From assembly GCA_022560025.1 (NCBI GenBank), contig JAFISE010000010.1, forward strand, positions 1 to 64,000: a DNA stretch of 64,000 nt. Reading direction: 5' to 3'. Below, piece after piece: positions 1 to 14,370 of this stretch (positions are counted from its first letter, which is position 1; every line of letters starts with the position of its first letter). The position numbers and the translations under genes are program-made. This stretch comes from Stagonosporopsis chrysanthemi (Eukaryota; Ascomycota; Dothideomycetes; Pleosporales; Didymellaceae). Under the pieces are notes generated by a model, which ran no database searches, was not told the origin of the DNA, and saw nothing but the letters and a program-made list of their open reading frames with translations.

Positions 1-999
1 TAAGAGAAAAAACAACACTATATATATACTTAAAATAGTTACTAGTTAATAAATACTGCTTAAACTTATATTAGTAACAATGCTTATACTAAGATTATAA
101 GCTTTATAAAGAAGCTAAGATATAGAATAGATTTCTTAACTTATATAAAACAAATAGTAAAGAAGAGCCTTTTTTAGACAAGTGCTAATATTAAGTACTA
201 GAGATTAATCTATTAATTTTATTAGAACTAATTACCTTATTAGAATTTTTGTTGTACTAAATAGCTAATAGATAATAGTAATAGTAGACTTAAGAGCACA
301 AGGAAATTATATGTCTTAAGCTGCTATTAATTATACAGGCATAACAAAGTAAAAAAAAGATAAACTATACTTTTTACAAGTTACTAATAAAGAACTAATA
401 CTAAGAGAATCTTTAGTAACTTATAAAGTAGTACTACAACTTCTAAGAATACAAGATTACTATAAGTTAATAACTTTAGATATATTAAGCATAGCTACTT
501 ATACTGTTATATTAAAACTGCTATAGTTATAATATACTAACCTATAAATAGATTAAACACGTAGTAAGTTAATACTACAAAGAGACTGTGTCTGCAGTAT
601 ATTATAGTTAAAGCTTTTAAGAGCTCTAGAGTAGCTAAGAGATAAGAAAAAGATTAGTAATATCTTTTTAACTAAGACGCGCTAAACACAAGCAGTTAAC
701 TGTACAAAGACTAACTAGCCTCTAGCTTACAAAGTAATAGTTAAAAAAAAGAGTATACTTCTTACTATCTTTAATATATATAGATAGTATATATAGATAT
801 TTAAAGAAGAGCTTACAGTAAAAGCTCTGCCTAAGTATAAGCTTTAGAATTATAAGATTAAGCTCTAAAAAGAAAAGTAACTAACTTTTAAGCTAATATA
901 TTAGCTATTAGAAAAGAAACTTAATATACTGTATAAGTATATTATAGAGAACCTTAAAAAAATTTATTAAATAATTAGAATTATCTGTAAAGTACTTTA
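1..999 (+). mobile_element. Family 2 Gypsy-like retrotransposon, left piece of the direct copy (internal region)
   Basis: This is the part of the Family 2 direct copy lying left of the inverted Family 1 insertion. Positions about 870-999 match the reverse complement of about 31,910-32,050 in the inverted Family 2 copy, and the match resumes at 14,614 up to the reverse transcriptase. The piece therefore covers sequence between gag and RT, probably the protease region, but no protease motif was read. No frame stays open: TAG and TAA recur throughout. The 5' LTR and gag lie beyond the left edge of the window. Confidence 0.8.
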
Positions 1000-1277
1000 T
1001 ATAACAATATAAGATGCTAAAAAGGTCTAAATTGTATAGGTATCTGCTACAAGGTGTATAGGAGCACTAAGATAAACTATAGAACTAGATCTTTATTCTT
1101 ATAGGTCTTGTATAAAAAAATACTTTAAAACTATCTATCTAAACTCTATAGAGACTTCTTTTCTTATACTTAGGAGCTTAGAGAAGACTATACTAAGGCG
1201 CAGTTAGAAGATAGAACTAAGTTAAGTAGTTGTTAGGTAGTATAAGGTAGACTTAAAGAACTAAGCTTATTCTTATA
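1000..1277 (-). repeat. 3' LTR of the inverted Family 1 copy
   Basis: This 278-bp repeat, read on the minus strand, matches the LTRs at 7137-7414, 14093-14370, 34738-35015 and 41693-41970. Differences are mostly C-to-T or G-to-A. The outer ends are RIP-altered forms of TGTAA and TTACA. Confidence 0.9.
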
Positions 1278-4200
1278 TAACTCTTCTTCTTATAAGTAGA
1301 TTGTCTTTAATTCTGCAAAATTATAAGGAAAATTTTTATACTATAAAGGTTTAAACTTTAGAAAGGTATAAAATATATCTACTTCTTATTTATTTTAAGA
1401 CTCTAGTTTTTTTTTACTATTATTAACTTCTATTTAGGTTTTGCTACATAACCTATATTAGCTACTCTGTACTTATCTGTTCTAGGCAAGCTCTTTAGTA
1501 ATAATAACTAAGTAAATTAGATTATTACTAGGCTTATAGCTATTATAAGAGCCTGTATTAACAAAGTAGCTTTTACTAAAGTTGTAGTAACTATAGAAAA
1601 TATATTTAATCAACTTTCTAATTAGGTTAAATTGCTTATAGTATGCTTCTTAAGTAAACAATACGTGCTCTGCTTATTTCTGTTCTCTAATAGACACTAA
1701 TTCTTACTGCAAGTACTTTAAATAACTTTATCTAATTGCTGCTAACTGTTACTAAGCTTGTTTTCTTCTTAGAATTTAATCTAATTTACTAACTACTTTA
1801 AAAGACTTAGTAATTAAAAATATATATTATAAAACGCTCTTAGCTTATAGAGAGTATTCTTAAAGTTTTCTACTAGGTACTAGGTAAAGTTAGAGTTATA
1901 TTTTACCTAGCTTATACAGTACTTTAAACGTTGTTAGAAAAGCTTGCTTACTAGTATTTTATATACTTTCTATTTCTTAACTCTTTAGATTAGGACACCT
2001 AAAGGTTTTAGAGCTTTTTATCTAGGCAGAGAGTCTGCTAGGTCTTTACAGAGTATATCTAGAGTAAAGACGTTGTAAATTTATAAACTAGAAAAAGGTT
2101 TTAAATACTATAAATAATTAACTTACTTAAGAACTTTAAATAGACCTTCTTATAGGTTAGATAGCTTTTAGCTAGGACGCTTAACAGTTAAGTTCTTAGT
2201 TAACAAGTATACCTTATTACCTACTACCTAGTTAACTAGACTGCAGTGCTTGTCTTTAGTAGCTTTTATTTGCAGCTGCGCCTTTTCTATATTCTCTTTA
2301 GCTACCTTCTAAGCTTAGTATATATAGGTTGCTAAAGCAAGTATATTCTAGTAGTTTAGGTTATTAAGAAGAGTTGTATCTATATTATATCTATTCTACT
2401 GCTAGCTCTGTCTAGGTTTACTTCTAAATAATACCTAATAGAAAATTATTCTAATACTAGAATAAAGTAAAGTAAGCTGTGCACAGTTAATAAGCAGTAG
2501 TAATTTAGACTAGTTATCTTAATAGTATGTTATAAATAGTTATAGCTACTAGTTAATATACTTGTTTTTAATCTTTATTTAGCTATTAGTTTCTTTATAG
2601 TAGGTAGTAAAAAGCTTAACTTTAATGCTAATAATCTAACAAAACTTAGACTAAAAACAAGATATAAACTAGAGTCTATAATTAAACACTATTAACTTAG
2701 AAGTATAACTAAAACAATAGACTTATTAGATAAATAAGAAAGCTATTTCTTATATAGTTATTATCTTATAGTATAGAATAGTAATTACTTATTTTGTTAA
2801 ATAGTTAATAATAACAAGTATCTAATTATATCTAGCTCTGTTCTTTAGAAAATCTTTAAAATCTATATATAGGTGCTATATAGATTAATTAAGAATAAGT
2901 AGTAAGTATGAGTACTTATAGAGTTAAGTCTACTTTAAATACCTATAGTAACAAGAGATATAGTTTTATATATATTGTTTATAGCTAGTGCCTATACTTT
3001 ACTAGTAATACTGTTATAACAATAGCTAGTAGGTTTTCTTTGCACTTAAGTAAGTAGTAAATACTTAGTTGTAAGCTTTTTAGATAAAGCGCGTGTATAA
3101 TTAGAAGTTTAAGGCTATATATAACTAATCTTAATATAAAAGTAGACTATTATATATTTAATAACTAGAAGCTAGAGAGTTTTACTCTTTTTTAGAGGCC
3201 TAGCAATTATATTGTAGTATAGCTTTAATTAGTTCTAAGAAGTCTAACTGTATCTTTATTTACAAGGTATAGATAGTGTATACTAAGAAATAAAAAGAAT
3301 AGACTTAGGTAAGATTAAAGTTAATATAGTTGTAAAGTTATTAGAGACTTAAAATTACTTAGAAGTAATTATCTTTCTAAGCTGTCTTTAGATTAGCTAA
3401 GTCTTACTCTCTTTAACTAAGAATATTAGCCTTTTTATTATTTTTCTCTAGAGTATACTTAATTTAGAAGTTAAATAAAGCAGGTCCTTCTGCCTACCTA
3501 GCTTGTTAAGTATTTAAGACTTTAGTAGTTATAAAATATTCTAGAAAATAGTAGTTAAAGTAGATATAAATCTAATTTAGCATAGATATTAGCTTAGCTC
3601 TTTACTTGTTAAAGGCTTAGAGAATAGCAAAGAGCTCTTTATTATAGATCTTCTAGTTAAGCTTTAAACCTAATAGAAAACAGCTGTAGAACACTATAAA
3701 GTACTAGTAGTTATCTGTATATTTCTAAGATATAACGCTAGCTACTACTTTATTTAATATATTAGTCTTAAGCTTTATTTTAAAGTCTAAGTTAAAGTAG
3801 CACAGAGTTAAGATAGCTTACAGGCTCTGTTTAAGCTTCTTAAAGCTAGCCTAGCAGTCTAGAGTCTATTTAAAGATATTTAATAGACTTTGTAACACAA
3901 TTAAAGGTTTTACTACTTAAGAGAACTTAGGCACAAATTATTAATAGAAACTAGTAAAGCCTAGAAATAATTTTACACCTATAACAGTTGTTAGTAACTT
4001 CTAATCTATTAAAACTTATACTTTCTTAGAATTAAACTTAATACCTTTGTTTATAAGTATATACCTAAGGTACTAAGTACAAGTTATATAGAATTTACTT
4101 TTCTTAATATTAATTTACAGGCCTGCAGAGCAAAGATATTCTAAAACCTTTTTAATATATATCTAGTAAGTCTAAGTGTTTTTAGAGTAGATAAGAATAT

Positions 4201-7136
4201 TATCTAAGTAAGTAATATAAAAGTTATCTAAGTAGTTAATTAGAATATTATTTATATAGTATTAGTACGTAGCAGAGCTATTATATAAACTAAATAGTAA
4301 GACTTTATACTTATATATACTGTAATATATCTAGAATATAGTATACTTTTAAAAAGTAGAATCTATATAGATTTAGTTAAAAGCTAATTAAATGTTAAGC
4401 TTAGTAAATATCTTTGCTTTAGGTAGTTAGGCAAGCAGCTTATCTATACAAAGTAGTAGATAAAAGTCCTTACAAGTTAAATTATTTAATTTATAGTAGT
4501 TTATATAGAAATATAGGCTTTTATTTAGTTTTTATATATATAGTATAAGTAATATAAATAGGCTTTAGCTGTGTTTAATCTAACTATATTAGAGTTAATC
4601 TTATATAAACTTTTTAGTTGCTTTAAGTTCTTTTAGGTTCTATTTATATAAGAAAGAATAGTAGTTAAGTAAAGGTTCTTCTAGAACAATCTTGTAGTTA
4701 TAAAGGTAGTGTTCTAGAAGGCTTTTAGCTTCTGCCTTACTAAATATATTAGTATACTAAGATTATTAAGCTAGTAAGCGTTTCTAGATTAGTTAAGCGT
4801 TATTAAAGTTGTTTTAGTTGTACTTTTCTTCTATAATATAATTAATCTTGTATAGATTAGTTATAAAGAACTTGTTTTGCAGTTTCTTTATTAAGAAGTA
4901 AAAAGCATTAGCTAAGAGTATAGTAATAGTAGTAATCTTAGTTAGACTAGTTATAAGAGTGTTTACTACCTTATTAAGTAGTACTAGAGGTTATAAACAA
5001 AACTTAGGTAACTTTAATATACTTTTTATATATTAAATAGTAGTACTAAGGCTATATTGTTGCTAATACTCTTTTTACTCCTATAGAGTATTTTGTTGCT
5101 CTATATTCTGTTAGGCTTTGCCTTCTCTAAGAGGTTGTTATAAAGTTATTAATAAAAGCAGTGCAAAATTATATAATTAAAAGTATTTAGTAGGCTAGAT
5201 TAACTAAGACCTATCTGTACTAAGTTACAGCTTAAAGTACTTAAGCTATTTAATTTTAATAATATAATCTTATAATCTAAGATTTATAATAATAAAAAAG
5301 CAGTTATATACCTTTTAGCTATTAACTATAAGGTGTAAGTATATACTAGGTTACTAGAGAGGTAATTTAATCTTAGAACTCTTTAACCTAAACTAAGAAA
5401 GGTAGTTTTTAGATAATTTTATAAAGTAAAGTAGGGATAGAATATACAATATTAGAGTTTAAAAACAAAAATCCTTAGGCACTAGTGTTAACTAAGAAGC
5501 AGAGTTAAATACTAAGCCTTTAGTTGCAAAGAATAGTAAAAGTAAGAAAATTAAGTCTACTAAACAAATAAGATAGTAAGAGATTAGATAGATTATATTA
5601 GTTTAGGCCTAAGTAAGATTATCTTCTTAGGCAGAACTATTTTCTATAGAGATTAAATTAGTCTTGTTAAAGTCTTCTTTAGTATTAATAAAATTTTCTT
5701 ACTTTACCTTAATTTTGTGTACACAGAGTACTGTATAATTCTTAGTAAAGTATTCTAGCTTTCTATAGTTATAGCAAGCTTCTAGAGTTATATTCTTTAT
5801 AAGTGCAGGTATATTAGAAGGTTAGCAGAGTATAAAAGTACTCTAGGCAAAGTAAATAAATTAGTTAAAAGAAAAGTAATTTTATTATTCTATTGTAACA
5901 GAGCTTTGTTTTGTATCTAACTAGTAAGTTCTTGTTAATTTTAAAGGTTATAAAACTATATAGGTTAGTATAGTAGAGTTGTTTCTTTTTTCTATATTAT
6001 AAGTAGTTAGGTATTCTACTATTTAGAAGAAGAAATTATGCTATTACTACTTAAAGCCTAGATTAAGTACTTAAATACTTAGAGAGATCTTAGTCTATAT
6101 ATAGTAAAACTATTTTAATTAAAGTGCTTTTTCTTTAATAGCTGTACTAAGGAAGTAGCTCTTAAAAGCAGAGAAAGCTTTTAATTTCTCTATTTAGAGT
6201 TAATTAAAAGCTGCTTAGCTTTCTGCCTGCTTGTTCTTAGTAACAAAGTATGTCTTAAAGAGTATAATTATTTCTTCTACAGTGTAAAAACAGTCTGTCT
6301 TATTATTAGAGAAGTACTAAGGTTCTAAGTACTTTTTAGCTAATCTAGATATATAACCTTAGACAAAGGCTATATAAGTATATATACTCTAATAGTAGTC
6401 TGTATTAATATTAAGTTAGTCTAAAATAAAGGTATACTACTACTAAAAAGTAAAGTTACTTCTATTTATAAGAACTTTAATATTAGAAGTCCTTTTAGAA
6501 AGCTTTTTATGTACTATAAGTACTAAGCTAGCTTTTAATAGCTACCTTATAGTAAATTAATATAGTATACCTATTAGTAGTGTTTCTGTTGTAAGTAGGG
6601 GGCAATCTGCTAGAGCAAGACTAGCATGTAACTAAGCAAGTTCTTGCTGTAGTTAAGCTATCTCTTCTAAGAGATTATAGTAAGATAGCTCTAAATTAGA
6701 TCTATTATTAGTAGTAGACAGTTATACTAATATAGGGCCTTAGAAGCGTTTAGTTTTTAATTAGTTATAAGACTAAGTAGTAAGTCTTATAGTAGTGCCT
6801 TATATTAGAGTTGTATCTAAATTAAGTAGGTTATTAATAGTCTCTAAGTATCTATCTTAGCGCAATCTAACACAGCTTTTCTAAAGTTAATCTTAGAGTA
6901 GTTAGTTGTAAGAAGTTCTAAACTTATAGGCTTTAGTTATTAAGAGATTTCTAAAATCTTGACTATAGTATAAATAATTTAAAGACTTTTATAGTTTAAG
7001 TGTAATACTCTAGCTACACTTATACAAATAACTAAACAAACTATAGCAATATTATTATAAAGCTGTTACTAGCTAAGACAAGTTTTAAAGTATAATATAA
7101 CAATATAAAATACTAAAAGAGTCTATATTGTATAGG

Positions 7137-7414
7137 TGTAAGAACAAGCTAAGTTCTTTAAGCCTATCTTACATTACCTAACAACTACCTAACTTAGATC
7201 TGTCTTCTAACTACTCTTTAGTACAGTCTTCCCTAAGCTTCTAGGTATAAGAGGGGAAGCCTTTACAGAGTTTAGATAGATAGTTTTAAAGTATCTTTTT
7301 GTACAAGACCTATAGGAATAGAGATCTAGTCCTGTAGTTTATTCTAGTGCTCCTATACACCTTGTAGCAGATACCTATGTAATTTAGACCCTTTTAGCAT
7401 CTTGTGTTATTATA
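7137..7414 (+). repeat. 5' LTR of the full-length Family 1 copy
   Basis: It begins TGTAAGAAC and is preceded by the target duplication ATAGG. It is 278 bp, equal to the 3' LTR at 14093-14370. The two LTRs differ at scattered sites, mainly transitions, as expected after RIP. Confidence 0.92.
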
Positions 7415-10400
7415 TTATACTTTAAAACTTGTTCTAGCTAGTAACAGCTTTATAATAATATTGCTACAGTTTGTTTAGTTATTTGCACAAGCGCAGCTAG
7501 AGTATTACGTCTAAACTAAACAAGTCTTTAAATTGTTTATACTATAGTTAGGATTCTAGAGATCTCCTAACAACTAAAGCTTATAGGTTTAGAACTTCTT
7601 GCAACTTACTGCTCTAGGATTAACTTTAGAAAAGCTACGTTAGATTGCGCTAAGATAGACACTTAGAGACTATTAATAACCTACCTAATTTAGATACAAC
7701 CTTAATGTTAGGCACTACTACAGGACTTACTACTTAGTCTTAGAACTAATTAGGGGCTAGACGCCCCTAAGGCCTTATATTAGCACAACTGTCCCCTGCT
7801 AACAACAGATTTAATTTAGAGCTATCTTACTATAATTCTTTAGAAGAAATAGCCTGACTGCAGCAGGAACTTGCTTAGTTGCGTGCTAGCCTTGCTTTAG
7901 CAGATTGCCCCCTACCTACAACAGAAATACTACTAATAGGTGTACTGTATTAATCTACTATAAGGCAGCTATCTAAAGCTAGCTTAGTACTTACAGTACA
8001 CAAGAAGCTCTCTAAAAAGACTCTTAATATTAAGGTTCTTACTAATAGAAGTAACTCTACCTTTTAGTAATAGCGTGCCTTTATTTAAGACTAACTTAAG
8101 ATTAATACAGACTACTATTAGAGTGTACGTGCGCATATAGCCCTTGTCTAGAGTTATACCTCTAGATTAGCTAAAGAATACTTAGAACCTTAGTACCTCT
8201 CTAACAATAAGACAGATTGTTTTTACACTGCAGAAGAGATAATTACGCTCCTTAAAACATACTTTGTTACTAGAAATAAGCAGGTAGAAAGCTAAGCAGC
8301 CTTTAATCAACTTTAAATAAAGAAATTAGAAGCTTTCCCTGCTTTTAAGAGCTGCTTCCTTAGTGCAGCTATTAAAGAAAAGGTACCCTAATTAGAATGG
8401 TTTTACTATATGTAGACTAAGATCTCTCTAAGCATTTAAGTACCTAATCTAGGCTTTAAGCAGCAATAGTATAATTCCTTCTTCTAAATAGTAGAACACC
8501 TAACTGCCTACAATATAGAAAAAAAGAACAACTCTACTACGCTGACCTATACTGTTTTGCAACTCTTAAGATTAACAAGAACCTACTAGTTAGATGCAAA
8601 ACAGAGCTCTGTTACAACAGGTTAACAAGATTACTCTTCTTCTAGCTAATCTACTTACTTTGCCTAGAGTACCCCTGCACTCTGCTAACCTTCTAATACA
8701 CTTGCACCTGTAAAGAATGTAACTCTAAGAGCTTGCTATAACTGCAGGAAGCTAGAACACTTTACTAAGGATTGTACAGTACTCTATGTGCGCAAAATTA
8801 AAGTAGAACAGGAAGACTTTGTTAATGCTAAAGAAGACTTTAACGAGACCTATACAATCCCTATAGAAAACAGTCCTGCCTAGGAGGATTACTCTACTTA
8901 GGCCTAAACTAATATAATCTATCCAATCTCTTACTGTCTTATTTATTTAGCAGACTTTATTTCCTTACTTCTACTATTCTTTGCAACTAAGAGCTTAGTG
9001 TTTAACTCTAATTCTTAGTTAATACTAGTGCCTAAGGATTTTTGTTTTTAAATTCTAATATTACTTATTCTATTTTTACTTCTTTCTATAAACCTATCTA
9101 AAAGCTACCCTTCTTAGTTTAGGTTAAAGGTTTCTAGAATTAAATTACTTCTTCTATAACCTAGTATATACAGTTACACCTTATAGTTAACAGCTAAAAG
9201 GTGTATAACTACTCTTTTATTATTGTAGACTTTAGATTACAAGATTATATTATTAGAATTAAATAGCTTAAGCGCTTTAAGCTATAACTTAATATAGATA
9301 GGTCTTAGTTAATATAGCCTGCTAAATACTCTTAATTATACAATTCTGCGCTGCCCCTATTAATAACTTTATAATAACCCCTTAGAGAAGGCAAAGCCTA
9401 ACAGGACATAAAGCAACAAGATGCTCTATAAGAACAAGATAAGTATTAGCAACAATACAGCCTTAGTACTACTATTTAACACATAAAAAGTATATTAAAG
9501 TTGCCTAAGTTTTGTTTGCAACCTCTAGTACTACTTAATAAAGTAGTAAACACCCCTGTAACTAGTCTAACTAAGGTTACTACTATTACTGTGCTCTTAG
9601 CTAACGCTTTCTACTTCTTAATAAAGAAACTGTAAAACAAGTTCTTTACAACTAGTCTGTATAAGATTACTTGTATTATAAAAGAGAAGCACAACTAAGA
9701 CAACTCTAACAACGCCTAACTAATCTAGAAACGCTTGCTAGCCTAGTACTCTTAGTATGCTGATATATTTAGTAAGACAGAAGCTAAAAGCCTTTTAGAG
9801 CACTGCTCTTACAACTACAAGATTGTTCTAGAAGAACCTTTGCCTAACTACTATTCCTCTTTGTATAAACAGAACTTTAAAGAACTTAAGGCAACTAAGA
9901 AGTTTGTGTAGGATTAACTCTAACATAGTTAGATTAAACACAGCTAAAGCTTATTTATATTACCTATACTGTATATATAAAAACTAAATAGAAGCCTACG
10001 TATCTGTATAGACTATTATAAATTAAATAATTTAACTTGCAAAGACTCCTATCTAATACCCTGTATAGACAAGCTGCTTGCTTAACTATCTAAGGCAAAG
10101 ATATTTACTAAGTTTAATATTTAATTAGCTTTTAACTAAATCTGTATAGATCTTGCCTCTAAAGAGTATACTATGTTTAGGACGCGTTATAGTATATATA
10201 AGTGTAAGGTCTTACTATTTAGTTTGTGCAATAGCCCTGCTACGTACTAACGCTATATAAACAACATTCTAATTAACTACTTAGATAACTTTTATATTAC
10301 TTACTTAGACAATATTCTTATCTACTCTAAAGACGCTTAGACTTACTAGACACATGTTAAAAAGGTTCTAGAACGTCTTTACTCTGCAGGCCTGCAAGTT

Positions 10401-13400
10401 AATATTAAGAAAAGTAAATTCTATATAACTTGCACTTAGTACCTTAGATATATCCTTACAAACAAAGGTATTAAGGTAGATCCTAAGAAGGTACAGGTTT
10501 TAGCAGACTAGAAGCTACTTACAACTGTAACAAGTGTAAAATTGTTCCTAGGCTTTACTAGTTTCTATTAACAATTTATGCCTAAGTTCTCTTAAGTAGC
10601 AAAACCTTTAATTGCGTTGCAGAGTCTATTAAATGCCTTTAAATAGACTCTAGACTGCTAGGCTAGCTTTAAGAAGCTTAAACAGAGCCTATTAGCTATC
10701 TTAACTCTGTGCTACTTTAACTTAGACCTTAAAACAAAGCTTAAGACTAATATATTAGATAGAGTAGTAGCTAGCATTATATCTTAGAAACACGCAGACA
10801 ACTGCTAGTACCTTATAGTGTTCTACAGCTGTTCCCTATTAGGTTTAGAGCTTAACTAGGAGATCTATAACAAAGAGCTCTTTGCTATCTTCTAAGCCTT
10901 TAACAAGTAGAGAGCTAAGCTAACGTCTATATTAAATTAAATCTATGTCTACTCTAACTACTGTTCTTTAGAATATTTTATAACTACTAAAGTCTTAAAT
11001 GCCTAACAAGCTAGGTAGGCAGAGGCACTTGCTTTGTTCAACTTCTAAATTAAGTACACCCTAGAGAAGAATAATAAGAAGGCTAATATCCTTAGTTAAA
11101 GAGAGTAAGACCTAGCTAACCTTAAGACAGCTTAGGAAGATAATTACTCCTAAGTAATTTTAGGTCTTTAACAACTCTATAACTGTATTAACTTTAATCT
11201 TGCCTAAGTCTATCTTTTACATTCCTTAGTACATGCTATCTGCACCTTGTAGCTAGAGATGTAGTTAGACTCTTTAGAACTAATTAAAGCTGTGCTGCAA
11301 CACAATTGCTAGGCCTTTAAAAAAGAGTAAAAATCTCTAGCCTCTAGTTATTAAATCTATAACAGTCTACTTTTATATTAAGATTAGTTGTATATAGCCT
11401 TAGACTCTTTGTTGTATACGCGCCTTATCTAAGAAGCTTATAACTAAGTATCTACTGCTTACCTAAGCGCAAAGAAAACCTACTAGCTACTATCTTAACA
11501 GTATTACTAGCAAGGCATAGGCACTAGCTATAAACAATATATGCAAAATTATATCTCTTGTTACTATAGTTATTTAAAACAGACCTAACTCTACAGGTAC
11601 TTACACCTGTTACCTATCCTTAATTAACCTATACAGCACCTGTGTATAGATTTTAAAGATTTTCTAAAGGACAAAGCTAGATACAATTAGATACTTGTTA
11701 TTATTAACTATTTAATAAAATAAGCAATTACAATTCTATACTATAAGACAATAACTGTACAAGAGATAGCCTCCTTGTTTATCTAATAGGTCTATTGTTT
11801 TAGTTATACCTCTAAGTTAATAGTATCTAATTGTAGACCTTAGTTTGTGTCCTGTTTCTAGTCTAAGTTCTGTTATATTATTAGCACTAAAGTTAAGCTT
11901 TCTACTGCCTACTATAAGGAAACTAATAGCTAAACAGAGATTATAAACAAGTATATTAACTAGCAGCTATAACTGTTTGTAACGTACTATTAAGATAACT
12001 AGTCTAAATTGCTGCTACTTATTAACTGCACACAGCTTACCTTACTTTATTCTAGTATTAGAATAACTCTCTATTAAGTATTGTTTAGAAGTAAACCTAG
12101 ACAGAGCTAGTAGTAGAATAGATATAATACAGATACAACTCTTTATAACAACCTAAACTACTAGAATACACTTGCTCTAGCAACCTACATACACTAAGCT
12201 TAGAAGGTAGCTAAGGAGAATATAGAAAAGGCGCAGCTGCAAATAAAAGCTACTAAGGACAAGCACTGCAGTCTAGTTAACTAGGCAGTAGGTAATAAAG
12301 TATACTTGTTAACTAAGAACTTAGCTGTTAAGTGTCCTAGCTAAAAGCTATCTAACCTATAGGAAGGTCTGTTTAAAGTTCTTAAGTAAGTTAGTTATTT
12401 ATAGTGTTTAAAACTTCTTCTTAGCTTATAAATTTACAACGTCTTTGCCTTAGATATACTCTGCAAAGACCTAGCAGACCTTCTGCCTAGACAAGAAGCT
12501 TTAAAACTCTTAGGTATCTTAATTTAAAGAATTAAGAAATAGGAAGTACAAGAAATACTTGCAAGTAAGCTAGTCTAACAATGCTTAAAGTACTGTGTAA
12601 GTTAGCTAGAACACAACCCTAACTCTACTTAGTACCTAGTAGAAAACTTTAAGAACGCTCCCTACAAGCTAAGAGTGTTTTACAATAAGTATTTGTAATT
12701 ACTAGGTCCTTTAAAGTAGTTACTAAATTAGATTAAATTCTAGAAAGAAAACAGCTAGTAACAGTTTAAGTAAGCACGTTATAAATTTAAAAGACAAAGA
12801 AAATCTTAACTACTTTAAATACCTACTAACCTAGCTAAGTAACAAAGGAAAACGTCTACTCTACTGTACAGGTAGTAATTAAGCTAGAGCCTTACTAACG
12901 TTGCTTATCTCCTCCTTAGCGTCTACTATAGGAGTATCTAAAGGAAGCTAAGCCTTCTTAGGTACAGTTTACTTAGGACCCTTGCCCCTAGTGCTCTGCT
13001 ATAGAGCCTTAACTACTAGAGCCTGCAGGGATACTACAGCCTGCCTAAGCTCTGCTACCTTATCCTGCAGGGACCTTACCTGCGCAGTAAGCACCCTTAT
13101 TACCTCTATTAAGGCTTAATTAGTAACAAGCTAGACGTAGTACTAATAGAGTAACATGTTAGCAGCTAACACCTCTTTAAGCTGCGCAGTTGCTACCTGC
13201 ACTATACTTACTAAGGCATAGGCTAACTAACAGAGGTTATCCTAAGCAGTCTTACAAACAGCCTACGCAGCTGTTACCTCTAGCTCTCCTAACTCTCTAC
13301 TTTCCTCTACTATAGCCTCCCCTTACGCAACAAGATTGCTCTAAAAAGCATTGTACTTAGGTTTAATGTAAATTAGCACTTATTTAAAAGTTAGCCTAAG

Positions 13401-14092
13401 GACTAATAGGAAGAAAGTAATAGTAATTAAACTAGACAATACTTCTTGTTCTAAAGTGTATAATAAGCACACTTTAACAACAATGCCTTATTAAAAGTGT
13501 ACACTACTGTGTTCTCTTACGCAAAGGCCTAAATTAAACAAAGGCAGATAACCTAATAGGCTACTATAAGAGCGCTAGGAAAGACAGGTATTAGTATAGT
13601 AACTAAAAAACAAGCCTAGTAATAGTTAGCAGCAATTAGATAAAGTTGTTTAAAGTACTTACAGCAAGAATTAGTATCTGTTAGAGAACAGAAACAAGCA
13701 GGGCACGCGTTGTTTACTTAAGAAGCATGCTGTAAGCAATTTAACTTGATTAGGGAGTAGATTAAACGCGTTTCTACAGTTACTACAACGTTAGTAAAAG
13801 CTACTCTGTTAGCGCAGGCTCTTACAACAGCTATAAGCCTAGTAACAATCTAATTTGCTTAGTTATTATTACTAGAGAGCTTGCCTAGGACAGATAAGTA
13901 CAGGGTAGCTAATATAGGTTGTGCAGCAAAACCTAAATAGAGGTTAACAACAGTAAAGAAAGACTAGAGTCTTAGAACAGATAGGAGTTAGATATGTTTT
14001 ACGCCTTCTTAAAGTTTAAACCTTTATAGCACAAGAATTTTCCTTATAATTTTGCAGAATTAGAGACAATCTGCCTATAAAGAGGGGAGTAA

Positions 14093-14370
14093 TGTAAAAA
14101 CAAGCTAAGTTCTTTAAGCCTATTTTATATTACCTAACAACTACCTAACTTAGATCTGTCTTCTAACTGCTCCTTAGTACAGTCTTTCCTAAGCTTCTAG
14201 GTATAAGAGGAGAAGCCTCTACAGAGTTTAGATAGATAGTTTTAAAGTATTCTTTTATACAAGACCTATAGGAATAGAGATCTAGTCCTGCAGTTTATTC
14301 TAGTGCTCCTATATACCTTGTAGCAGATACCTATATAATTTAGACCCTTCTAGCATCTTGTGTTGTTATA
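14093..14370 (+). repeat. 3' LTR of the full-length Family 1 copy
   Basis: It begins TGTAA directly after a purine-rich tract and ends GTTATA (ancestral TTACA), followed by the target duplication ATAGG at 14371-14375. Downstream from 14371 the sequence is the remainder of the inverted LTR into which this element jumped. Confidence 0.92.

Larger units (their letters stand above)
7137..14370 (+). mobile_element. Family 1 Ty3/Gypsy chromodomain retrotransposon, full-length RIP-inactivated copy
   Basis: This is a 7,234-bp element with 278-bp LTRs (7137-7414 and 14093-14370) and an exact 5-bp target duplication ATAGG (7132-7136 and 14371-14375). A purine-rich tract just before the 3' LTR (about 14078-14092) fits a polypurine tract. 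In order the internal region holds a gag CCHC zinc knuckle near 8735, reverse transcriptase (the YLDN catalytic box at 10302-10313), an integrase core from about 11,640, and a chromodomain-like segment at about 12,580-12,690. Every domain is crossed by in-frame TAG or TAA where CAG, CAA or TGG is expected. It is inserted in the 5' LTR of the inverted copy and is therefore the youngest event in this stack. Confidence 0.93.

Noticed and set aside
7137..14370. Dense in-frame TAG with few TGA, suggesting a reassigned genetic code in the element
   Set aside because: TAG stands where both Gln (CAG) and Trp (TGG) codons are expected, the aligned copies differ from each other by C/T and G/A at these sites, and the host genes in the window use normal stops. 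RIP explains it.
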